Positions 56,938 through 64,000 of a stretch of 64,000 bases of DNA are shown here, piece after piece (the stretch's first letter is position 1; every line of letters starts with the position of its first letter). The notes under the pieces were generated by a model, which saw only the letters and a program-made list of their open reading frames with translations, was not told the origin of the DNA and made no database searches. Made by a program: the position numbers and the translations under genes. The stretch comes from Methylophilaceae bacterium (GTDB taxonomy: Bacteria > Pseudomonadota > Gammaproteobacteria > Burkholderiales > Methylophilaceae), in the NCBI GenBank assembly GCA_028355955.1, contig JAOMTQ010000001.1, positions 62,001-126,000 on the forward strand. Reading direction: 5' to 3'.

Positions 56938-58449
56938 CTACGAATTTGAAAAGAAGGTAACATGAGTCTTTCGATCCATATTTTTGTTTATTGCATCATC
57001 CGAATAAAAAGAGTCATCCTTGAAATGTGTATCAGATATTTCTTCAATAATACAGCCACTTTTACTTGAAAATTCATGCCTAACTTCTTTTTCTACAGTA
57101 ACTATATCGCCAGGATTCAATATACTTTCTTTACCATCAAGAATTAAAGATGCATCGCCATAAAGCAACCTAAAGGTTTCCTCTTTTTTTGTATGATATT
57201 GCTCTGGGTGATTCTGGCCGGCGAAACAAATTAATAATTTTTTACAGTAAGTTCTATTGATTAAAGTAAATATGCACATACCAAATTTATCAAATTTATC
57301 AATACCATAATGATGAGAAATTTCTAAAATAATTTTATTTGGAAGTTTAATATCTGCATCAGATACTATCTTCTTTACCTGATTTACAATTTTTTCAAGA
57401 TTTTTTCTAGAATTAATATTTTTAGAATTTTTTCTACTCAGAGATTGGTTTTTTGTTACATTTTTAGTTAATGTAAACATCGAGTATTTTGAGAAGTCAT
57501 TCGCAGTATATTGGTCCTCTTCTGATGGAAATGCAAAATATACATCAGCGGGTGTTACAACATGCCCTGTATCTAGGCTAGCCTTAAAAAATACGCCCCT
57601 TTGCAAAGATTTTAAGCTCTTTTGCTCATCTTTGTTATCTAGAACTCTTTTATTACCCTCACCACAAACATTTTGTGCGAAGCTAGCAGCCTTCAGCCAA
57701 TCCTCAAACTGATTAAGGTCAACTGAATATTTATTAATAGGATACTCCTCTGTTGGTAAAGCTATATGTTTTTCAAAAATATCAGCTCCCTTTGATATTG
57801 CCATTTTTATCATGTCAGTTGACCCAGGATTCTCATGAGTTGAGAATCCTACTCTTACATCACAATATCTTTTTTTAAGAAAATCTATCTGTGATAAATT
57901 CATATTTTTATCTGGCGTTGGGTACTGTGCGACACAGTGCATTATCGCAAAATCCTTATCCCTATTACTAAAAAAAGAAATTACATTGTCTATTGTTTCT
58001 AGATTAGCCCCTGCAGTAGAAGCTATTATAGGTAAATCTAACTGAGCAGCCGATTCAAGAAGTGGCCAGTCACCGAATGAACAACTTGCAATTTTCACAA
58101 TATCTATTGGCTGCTTTTTAATTAAATTATATGATTCGTTATCAAAAGCAGTAACCATAGCAAAATTTTTATTGTCTTTAATGCAATTTATCAATAAATC
58201 AAAATCCTCCTCATTTAATCTAGTTTCCTGAAATCTTTTAATGTAGCCTAAATCAAATCTTTCTTTAAAGTCTTCATGAATAAAACTATCAAGATGCCTA
58301 TACTGAAGTTTAAATGCGTAATTAAACTGAGGATATTTTTTACACACCTTTGAATACTCTTTAATCAAATTAATACCATGTTGCACATCACCCATGTGAT
58401 TATTAGCAATTTCTAAAACTACTAAATTTTCTGGAAGTAAAGAATTCAT
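56938..58449 (-). CDS. NeuB-family sialic acid synthase-like protein with SAF and cupin domains
   Basis: 503 residues. Residues ~1-265 are a NeuB TIM barrel ([49 protein letters not shown]), ~275-345 an SAF/antifreeze-like domain ([20 protein letters not shown]), and ~390-485 a cupin ([36 protein letters not shown]). NeuB enzymes condense phosphoenolpyruvate with an aldehyde sugar to make a nonulosonic-acid-type product; the C-terminal cupin fusion is unusual and could supply a sugar isomerase step. It overlaps rfbH by 4 bp. No CMP-sugar transferase is seen in the window. Confidence 0.85.
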   Translation of the reverse strand: MNSLLPENLVVLEIANNHMGDVQHGINLIKEYSKVCKKYPQFNYAFKLQYRHLDSFIHEDFKERFDLGYIKRFQETRLNEEDFDLLINCIKDNKNFAMVTAFDNESYNLIKKQPIDIVKIASCSFGDWPLLESAAQLDLPIIASTAGANLETIDNVISFFSNRDKDFAIMHCVAQYPTPDKNMNLSQIDFLKKRYCDVRVGFSTHENPGSTDMIKMAISKGADIFEKHIALPTEEYPINKYSVDLNQFEDWLKAASFAQNVCGEGNKRVLDNKDEQKSLKSLQRGVFFKASLDTGHVVTPADVYFAFPSEEDQYTANDFSKYSMFTLTKNVTKNQSLSRKNSKNINSRKNLEKIVNQVKKIVSDADIKLPNKIILEISHHYGIDKFDKFGMCIFTLINRTYCKKLLICFAGQNHPEQYHTKKEETFRLLYGDASLILDGKESILNPGDIVTVEKEVRHEFSSKSGCIIEEISDTHFKDDSFYSDDAINKNMDRKTHVTFFSNS

Positions 58450-59765
58450 TCAAATTTAACTCCTAAAAATTGTTCAATATTATCAGCTACATAAGATAGC
58501 ATTTCTTCTGTCAGCCCTGGATAAACACCTATCCAAAAAGTATGATTCATTATTCTATCTGTATTATTTAGATTATCGAAGATTTTAAATTTTATATCCT
58601 TCATTGAAGGTTGTTTTGTTAAATTTCCTGCAAACAGAAGTCTAGTTCCAATATTTTTCTGAGTTAGAAACTCGATAAGATCAAGCCTTCTTACAGGTGA
58701 GTTTTCTTTCATCGTAATAGGAAAACCAAACCAAGAAGGTTCTGAATTTTCAGTTGCTACCGGAAGATCAATGAAATCTTTACAACTTTGAAGTCTATTT
58801 AATAAATAATTAAAATTATCTATTCTTTTTTGTATAAAAAAATCGAGCTTATTAAGTTGAGCTAAGCCACAAGCTGCCTGCATATCAGTGATTTTTAAAT
58901 TAAATCCTATATGGCTATAGGTATACTTATGATCGTAACCGTGAGGTAAATCTCCTAATTGCCAATCAAATCTTTTACCACACGTATTGTCTTTACCTGG
59001 CTCACAATAACAATCCCTACCCCAGTCTCGATATGACTCAATTATTTTTTTTAACTCATGTTGATTAGTAAATACTGCTCCCCCTTCACCCATCGTTATA
59101 TGGTGAGCAGGATAAAAGCTGAGGGTTCCAATATCACCAAACGTTCCAGTATATTGTCCATTATATTTTGAACCGAGTGCATCACAATTGTCTTCAATCA
59201 ACCATAATTTATATTTCTTGCATAAATCAACCACCTTTTTTAAATTAAAAGGATTACCTAATGAATGAGCAATAACAATTGCCTTAGTTTTTTCATTTAT
59301 TGCTGGTTCAATTTTATCAACATCAATGTTGTGAGTTAGCAAATCAACATCAATAAATACAGGAATAGCTCCAAATTGAATTATTGGATTTACAGTCGTT
59401 GGGAAGCCAGCAGCAACAGTAATTACCTCATCACCCTTTTTTATTGCCCTATCTTTAAGTTTTGGTGATGTTAGTGCAGTAAAAGCAAGTAAATTTGCCG
59501 AAGATCCTGAGTTTGTGGTTAATAAATACTTAATGCCTAAGAAATTTGATAATTTTTTTTGAAAATCATCATTAAATCTACCGGTTGTTAGCCAACCATC
59601 TAAGGACGCCTCAACCATTGAAGTAATTTCTTCGTGATCAATTACCTTGCCAGATGCTGGTATGAATGTCTCGCCAGGTACAAAGCTATTCTCAGAAGAA
59701 TATTTCTCGTTTGCAAAATTCTTTACTGAGCTTAGTATATTATTTATTTTATTAGTTTGATCCAT
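58446..59765 (-). CDS. rfbH: CDP-4-keto-6-deoxy-D-glucose 3-dehydrase (PLP/iron-sulfur, RfbH/DdhC)
   Basis: 439 residues of the DegT/DnrJ aminotransferase fold. The PLP-site lysine is replaced by histidine in [17 protein letters not shown], the hallmark of the E1/RfbH dehydrases that remove the 3-hydroxyl. Cysteines [11 protein letters not shown] (~245-255) provide Fe-S ligands. It makes the 3-deoxy intermediate of CDP-3,6-dideoxyhexoses. The reductase partner (DdhD/E3) is not visible. It follows rfbG after 62 bp. Confidence 0.93.
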   Translation of the reverse strand: MDQTNKINNILSSVKNFANEKYSSENSFVPGETFIPASGKVIDHEEITSMVEASLDGWLTTGRFNDDFQKKLSNFLGIKYLLTTNSGSSANLLAFTALTSPKLKDRAIKKGDEVITVAAGFPTTVNPIIQFGAIPVFIDVDLLTHNIDVDKIEPAINEKTKAIVIAHSLGNPFNLKKVVDLCKKYKLWLIEDNCDALGSKYNGQYTGTFGDIGTLSFYPAHHITMGEGGAVFTNQHELKKIIESYRDWGRDCYCEPGKDNTCGKRFDWQLGDLPHGYDHKYTYSHIGFNLKITDMQAACGLAQLNKLDFFIQKRIDNFNYLLNRLQSCKDFIDLPVATENSEPSWFGFPITMKENSPVRRLDLIEFLTQKNIGTRLLFAGNLTKQPSMKDIKFKIFDNLNNTDRIMNHTFWIGVYPGLTEEMLSYVADNIEQFLGVKFE

Positions 59766-59827
59766 TTTGTTTTTTTATGTAATTGTTAATTAAAAGAGTT
59801 TAAAGAGAGGTTTGGTTTAAATATGAA

Positions 59828-60925
59828 TCATTTTAACAAAGATTCGTATTTTTTTATCTGATCTAAAGTATATAATTGCATATTATTATCCTCCAAATAA
59901 AAATTCCTATACCACTCACAAGTAAATGCAATTGTATTCTTAATTGTTAACAGAGGATGCCAATTCAACTTTGATGTTGTTTTTGAGATATCCAAATTTA
60001 ACAAATTAGCTTCATGTTGTTTGGATCTATCTTTACTGTAACTTATATCTACATCCTCATTCCACTGCAAAGCCAATTCTTCAAGAACATTTTTAACAGT
60101 TGAAGTATCTTTATTATTTGGCCCAAAATTCCAAGCTTCACTGTAACCTTCATTTTTAAACATAAGCTCAGCTAAAATCAGATAACCTCTAATAGGCTCC
60201 AAAACATGCTGCCAAGGTCTGGTTGCACTAGGATGTCTTATGTGCATGGCTTTTTTTTGAGAAACCGCTTTAAAAAAATCTGGGATTAACCTATCTGCAG
60301 ACCAATCACCTCCACCTACTACATTTCCCGATCTAGCTGAAGCAATAGATGTTATAGAGGATTTATCACTATTTTCATTAAAAAAAGAAAGCCTATAAGC
60401 TGACGTAACTAGCTCTGAACAACCCTTACTTGAACTATATGGGTCATGCCCACCCATGCGATCAGTCTCTTTGTAGGAATACTGTTTTTCAATATTTTCA
60501 TAACATTTATCACTTGTTACATTTATAAAAGCTTTTACATAACTTTTATTTCTAATAATCTCTAAAATATTTAATGTTCCAATAATATTAGTTTTGTATG
60601 TATCCAGAGGGTTTTTATACGACTCAAGGACAAGAGCCTGAGCTGCCATATGAATTATAATTTCTGGTTTAGCATTAATGATTGATGATTCTAATTTTTT
60701 ATAATCAAGAATATTTCCGAAAATAGAATTTGTTACTGACCCAATATCACATGCGTTATAAAAAGAAGGGTCGGTATTTGGTTCTAAGGAGTATCCGGTA
60801 ACGTTTGCACCAAGCTGACTAAGCCAAAGTGATAACCAGCCACCCTTAAAGCCAGAATGTCCTGTAATAAAAACGTTTTTTCCATTCCAAAAATTTTTAT
60901 CTGGAAATAAATTAACTTTATCCAT
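59828..60925 (-). CDS. rfbG: CDP-glucose 4,6-dehydratase
   Basis: 365 residues, extended SDR. Cofactor loop VFITGHSGFKGGWLSLWL (residues ~18-35), NVTSDKCYEN, the active-site region YSYKETDRMGGHDPYSSSKG with YSSSK giving the YxxxK motif, and RPWQHVLEPIRGY are hallmarks of RfbG/DdhB. It makes CDP-4-keto-6-deoxyglucose. It lies 6 bp after rfbF. The substrate is supplied by the neighbouring cytidylyltransferase. Confidence 0.96.
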   Translation of the reverse strand: MDKVNLFPDKNFWNGKNVFITGHSGFKGGWLSLWLSQLGANVTGYSLEPNTDPSFYNACDIGSVTNSIFGNILDYKKLESSIINAKPEIIIHMAAQALVLESYKNPLDTYKTNIIGTLNILEIIRNKSYVKAFINVTSDKCYENIEKQYSYKETDRMGGHDPYSSSKGCSELVTSAYRLSFFNENSDKSSITSIASARSGNVVGGGDWSADRLIPDFFKAVSQKKAMHIRHPSATRPWQHVLEPIRGYLILAELMFKNEGYSEAWNFGPNNKDTSTVKNVLEELALQWNEDVDISYSKDRSKQHEANLLNLDISKTTSKLNWHPLLTIKNTIAFTCEWYRNFYLEDNNMQLYTLDQIKKYESLLK

Positions 60926-60931
60926 TCTAAA

Positions 60932-61693
60932 CTACCATACTTTCCAAGGAGGATTTTTTTTCCATAACTCCTCTAAGTCAATTTTATCTCTCATTGTATC
61001 CATTGGTCGCCAAAAACCTTTATGGAAAAAAGAGCTTAATTGCCCCTCTTTCGCAAGATTTCTGAGTGGTTGTTGCTCCCAAATTGTTGAATCATTTTCA
61101 ATATAATCAAATATTTTAGGCTCTAAAACAAAAAATCCACCATTTATCCACCCTCCATCTCCCTGCGGTTTCTCAATAAAGCCTTCTACTAAATCATTTT
61201 TAATTTTTAACGCACCAAAACGGCCAGGTGGTTGCACTGCTGTTATGGTACCTAGGGTTGATTGTTTTTTATGAAAGTCTAAGAGTTGCGCTATATTAAC
61301 ATTTGAAACCCCATCACCATAAGTCATACAAAAGGTATCGTCGATTTGATCTTTTATTCTTAACAATCTTCCACCTGTTTGAGAAAAATCACCAGTATTA
61401 ATCAAAGTTATTGACCAAGGATCAGAATTCTTTTTTTTGATATCTATTGAGTTATCTTTTAAATTTATTGTGACGTCAGAACTGTGAAGATAATAATTTG
61501 AAAAATATTCCTTAATTAAATACCCTTTGTATCCGCAACAGATAATGAACTCGTTGATACCATAAAATGAATAGAGTTTCATAATATGCCAAATAATTGG
61601 CATATCTCCAATTTCTATTAAGGGTTTTGGCTTGGAGATTGATTCTTCTGATATCCTAGTTCCAAGTCCGCCTGCTAATATAACTGCTTTCAT
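60932..61693 (-). CDS. rfbF: Glucose-1-phosphate cytidylyltransferase
   Basis: 253 residues. AVILAGGLGTRISEESISKP (nucleotide loop), MPIIWHIMKLYSFYGINEF and TYGDGVSNVNI (metal-site aspartate) match RfbF/DdhA. It makes CDP-glucose from CTP and glucose 1-phosphate, the entry reaction of CDP-deoxysugar pathways. First gene of the leftward operon. A near-perfect AT-only inverted repeat (61699-61714) lies just upstream of the start and could affect translation. Confidence 0.96.
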   Translation of the reverse strand: MKAVILAGGLGTRISEESISKPKPLIEIGDMPIIWHIMKLYSFYGINEFIICCGYKGYLIKEYFSNYYLHSSDVTINLKDNSIDIKKKNSDPWSITLINTGDFSQTGGRLLRIKDQIDDTFCMTYGDGVSNVNIAQLLDFHKKQSTLGTITAVQPPGRFGALKIKNDLVEGFIEKPQGDGGWINGGFFVLEPKIFDYIENDSTIWEQQPLRNLAKEGQLSSFFHKGFWRPMDTMRDKIDLEELWKKNPPWKVW

Positions 61694-61801
61694 GCGCTAA
61701 TAATACATTATTATCTCTTAACTTAAAATCGATATTTTGGCTCAGAAATTCTAAAAACATGTAGTAGAATTGGAAATTATTTCACCTAAGATTTAATTCT
61801 A

Positions 61802-62926
61802 ATGATTAATCAAAAAATAGTTCATTTAGCTAAATTTTTTCCTCCACACAAGGGAGGAATAGAAAAAATTACTTCTATTTTTGCTAACAATAATGAAAAC
61901 TCTAAAATTACTATTATTGCATTTTCAAACAAATTCACACCAAATATAAGAAAAAGAAATCTAAACGTTATAATCTGCAAAACCTTATTTGAAAGCTACT
62001 CTCAACCTTTTAGCTTTAATTATATATACCAGGGAATTAAAGGATTATTAAAATCAGATATTGTGCATGTACATGCTCCAAATATCCTAGCTTTTATGGT
62101 CTTATTATTACCATTCAGAAGAAAAATTATTGTGCATTGGCATAGTGATATCATTCACTATCATAATTTTCGTTTTATTATAAAACCCATTGAAAATTTA
62201 ATATTAAATAAAGCAGCTAAAATTGTATGTGCAACACAAAATTATTACGAATCATCAAAAATACTTTCAAAGTATAAAAATAAAATTTCTTTAATCCCCT
62301 ATGGCATTAAAAAAAATCAAAATACTCAAAATATAATCTCAAATAAAATTAAAGTATTAGTAAAAGAATTAAGACAAAAGAAAATAATTATTTCTGTGGG
62401 AAGGTTAATTAAATATAAAGGTTTTGATAAGTTAGTTGAAGTTGGAAATTTTTTAAGTGAAGATTGTATTATTTTAATTGTAGGAAATGGTCCATTAGAA
62501 AATAGTCTTTCACAAAAAATTATAAAAAACAAATTACAAAAAAAAGTAAAAATTTTAAATAATATTTCAAATGAAGATCTTGCCTTCCTCTTAAAAAATT
62601 CTAATTTATATTGTTGTTTTTCAATTAATAGACAGGAATCATTTGGAATTTCACTCATCGAAGCCCTGATGCATAAATTACCAATTTACTCAGAAGAAAT
62701 AGCTGGTTCTGGAGTTAGTTATGTAAACCCAAATGGCATAACAGGAATAAATACTAAATCTATAGATGCTCAACGAACTGCTATTAAAATAAATAAACTC
62801 TTAAGTAACAAAGAGAAAATGAAGGTTATGAGCAATAATGCATATGCTAGATACAAAAAATTGTTTACCGAAGAAAGGATGCTTCTATCATTTAAAAATT
62901 TATATAAAGATATATTAAAAAATTAG
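61802..62926 (+). CDS. Glycosyltransferase family 4
   Basis: 374 residues. The GT-B N-terminal loop is KFFPPHKGGIEKI, the donor-side domain begins at IISVGRLIKYKGFDKLVE, and the ESFGISLIEALM segment carries the EX7E motif. Retaining enzyme family; donor unknown. It ends against the next glycosyltransferase (4 bp overlap, opposite strand). Very AT-rich and Lys/Asn/Ile-rich, like much of this surface-glycan region. Confidence 0.9.
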   Translation: MINQKIVHLAKFFPPHKGGIEKITSIFANNNENSKITIIAFSNKFTPNIRKRNLNVIICKTLFESYSQPFSFNYIYQGIKGLLKSDIVHVHAPNILAFMVLLLPFRRKIIVHWHSDIIHYHNFRFIIKPIENLILNKAAKIVCATQNYYESSKILSKYKNKISLIPYGIKKNQNTQNIISNKIKVLVKELRQKKIIISVGRLIKYKGFDKLVEVGNFLSEDCIILIVGNGPLENSLSQKIIKNKLQKKVKILNNISNEDLAFLLKNSNLYCCFSINRQESFGISLIEALMHKLPIYSEEIAGSGVSYVNPNGITGINTKSIDAQRTAIKINKLLSNKEKMKVMSNNAYARYKKLFTEERMLLSFKNLYKDILKN

Positions 62927-64000
62927 CTTAAAATTTCTTTATATAAATCTAAAACTTTATTGGCAGTTTTATTCCAAGAAAAGCTTTTAGAATAAGCAAA
63001 ACCTTTATCAGAAATATATAATTGGAAACCTTTATCTTCAATTAACTTAAGCATGTTTTGCTTTATTGATAAGCAATCATTTGGATCTACGGAAATAGAA
63101 CTGTCTGCATAAAGTTCTTTTAAGGTGCCTTTATTACTTGTTATTGTCACAGTCTTACATGACATTGCTTCAAGGGGCGGAAGGCCAAAACCTTCGTAAA
63201 CTGATAGATAAAGCAGCGCAAGAGCTGCATGGTATAGATATTCAAGTGACTGGTCTTCAACATAACCTATGAATTTAACTGTTTCATCAATATCGAAAGC
63301 AGATTTATCAAATTTCCATCCATATGCACCAATTATTAATAATGGATATTTTTTTCTAATTGATTTTGGTAATAATAAATAAGACTTTATACAATTAGTT
63401 AAATTTTTTCTCGGTTCCAAAGTTCCAACACAAATAAAAAACTTTTTATAAGTTATGTTATTTGCTAAAAGAAAATCTTCAAGACTATTTTTATAAGTCT
63501 TAAACTTATACTTACTTGCGAGATAAATAACATGAACATCATTTTCATTTATATCAAAATAATTCAATAACTCATTTTTAATAAAATGGCTATCAACAAT
63601 TATTTTTTTTGATTTCTTTAGTGATATGGGCACATATTTTTTTAAACTTTTTACCCTTCTATTTGGATGTGTTTGAGGATGAGAGATCCATGATAAATCA
63701 TGAATATTCAATACAACAGGAATATTAGAATTAAGACTTATAAAGTTTGGCTCATGATAAATAGAATAAGAATTTTTATTCAGTATTTTATTAAAACCTA
63801 ACTGTCTTATAGATCTTGCGATCTCATATGAAAATGGAATTCTATCTCTAATAAAGTTTCGAATTGTTACATTGCTTAGTGAAGGGTTAAGGGAGTCCCC
63901 TAAATTTCCAAGTACTTTATTTCCAACAAACAAATCTATGTCGATTTTTTTATTTTTTGAAAGCTCTTCGTAAATATTTTGTGTATATTCACCAATTCCA
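62923..64000 (-). CDS. Glycosyltransferase family 4, 5' end cut by window edge
   Basis: The frame remains open to the right edge; the edge codons read GIGEYTQNIYEEL, the N-terminal acceptor loop of GT4 enzymes, so only a few residues are missing. A TTG at 63933 is an internal codon, not the start. Visible features: VVLNIHDLSWISHP, CVGTLEPRKNLTNCI, and EGFGLPPLEAMSC (EX7E motif). Retaining glycosyltransferase similar to mannosyltransferases of polysaccharide synthesis; donor unknown. Confidence 0.88.
   Translation of the reverse strand, partial: GIGEYTQNIYEELSKNKKIDIDLFVGNKVLGNLGDSLNPSLSNVTIRNFIRDRIPFSYEIARSIRQLGFNKILNKNSYSIYHEPNFISLNSNIPVVLNIHDLSWISHPQTHPNRRVKSLKKYVPISLKKSKKIIVDSHFIKNELLNYFDINENDVHVIYLASKYKFKTYKNSLEDFLLANNITYKKFFICVGTLEPRKNLTNCIKSYLLLPKSIRKKYPLLIIGAYGWKFDKSAFDIDETVKFIGYVEDQSLEYLYHAALALLYLSVYEGFGLPPLEAMSCKTVTITSNKGTLKELYADSSISVDPNDCLSIKQNMLKLIEDKGFQLYISDKGFAYSKSFSWNKTANKVLDLYKEILS

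Noticed and set aside
58446-59765. Reading rfbH as an ordinary sugar aminotransferase
   Set aside because: The PLP lysine is replaced by His in the [10 protein letters not shown] segment and Fe-S cysteines are present, the signature of the 3-dehydrase.
61699-61714. AT-only inverted repeat just upstream of rfbF
   Set aside because: The stem contains only A/T apart from the loop, so it is weak, and such repeats are expected by chance in DNA this AT-rich.
45599-64000. Possible mobile element or phage origin for the accessory region
   Set aside because: No integrase, transposase, tRNA-flanked attachment site or terminal repeat was seen; gene content is that of a surface polysaccharide locus.

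Overview
The window is gene-dense, AT-rich bacterial DNA with very short intergenic gaps, many 1-20 bp gene overlaps, and no insertion sequence, prophage or CRISPR array that I can see. Gene order points to a small-genome betaproteobacterium, probably planktonic. The evidence is hfq-hflX-hflK-hflC-DUF2065-hisZ-purA, an amidohydrolase-ubiG-gph block, a gntR-linked sdhCDAB-sdhE operon, and ndk-rlmN-ispG-hisS-yfgM-bamB-der. The exact lineage (Burkholderiales, Methylophilaceae/OM43-like or other) cannot be fixed from this sequence alone.

Region 1 (1-12.7 kb) is a carbon-metabolism island built around a divergent promoter. Leftward runs gntR-maeB-sdhC-sdhD-sdhA-sdhB-sdhE-citE-like. Rightward runs a second CitE-like protein, a mesaconyl-CoA hydratase-like MaoC protein, a third HpcH/HpaI lyase, then prpB-prpC-prpD (methylcitrate cycle). 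Read together, C5 dicarboxyl-CoA esters could be hydrated and cleaved to propionyl-CoA or acetyl-CoA fragments. Propionyl-CoA would go through methylcitrate to pyruvate and succinate, succinate through SDH to malate, and malate through malic enzyme to pyruvate. A TCTTATA/TATAAGA inverted repeat sits in both divergent promoters. It recurs in front of an aldehyde dehydrogenase at 15.8 kb, suggesting one regulon.

Region 2 (12.7-17.9 kb) holds small hypotheticals, two exported beta-propeller proteins (an SMP-30-like lipoprotein and a PQQ-type sugar dehydrogenase), tRNA-Ser(GGA), aldehyde dehydrogenase plus DUF779, and the 4.5S SRP RNA. Region 3 (17.9-45.6 kb) is housekeeping: dnaX-ybaB-recR, gph, ubiG, a nucleoside deaminase, purA, hisZ, hflC/hflK/hflX, hfq, gltX, a ZIP transporter, pgeF, rluD, bamD, der, bamB, yfgM, two Opp/Dpp-type ATPases, hisS, ispG, rlmN, ndk, trhO, an oxidoreductase and a HAD phosphatase. 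Two sequence-level surprises lie here: an A9 slippery run in dnaX with stops close by in both other frames, and a 9-bp tandem repeat encoding (Thr-Glu-Ala)n near the end of bamB.

Region 4 (45.6-64 kb) is an accessory surface-polysaccharide region. It has two unusual radical-SAM proteins (one paired with an unrecognised 269-aa protein, one fused to an N-terminal Rossmann-like domain) and several glycosyltransferases. It also has a leftward operon rfbF-rfbG-rfbH, NeuB-cupin fusion, ThDP enzyme, zinc-ribbon methyltransferase, Nudix, SDR and GT2. The combination of the CDP-3,6-dideoxyhexose enzymes with an acetolactate-synthase-like ThDP enzyme resembles the route to branched-chain (yersiniose-type) sugars. 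The NeuB-cupin fusion and the methyltransferase suggest a product that may not have been described. This locus is the best candidate for a novel system in the window.
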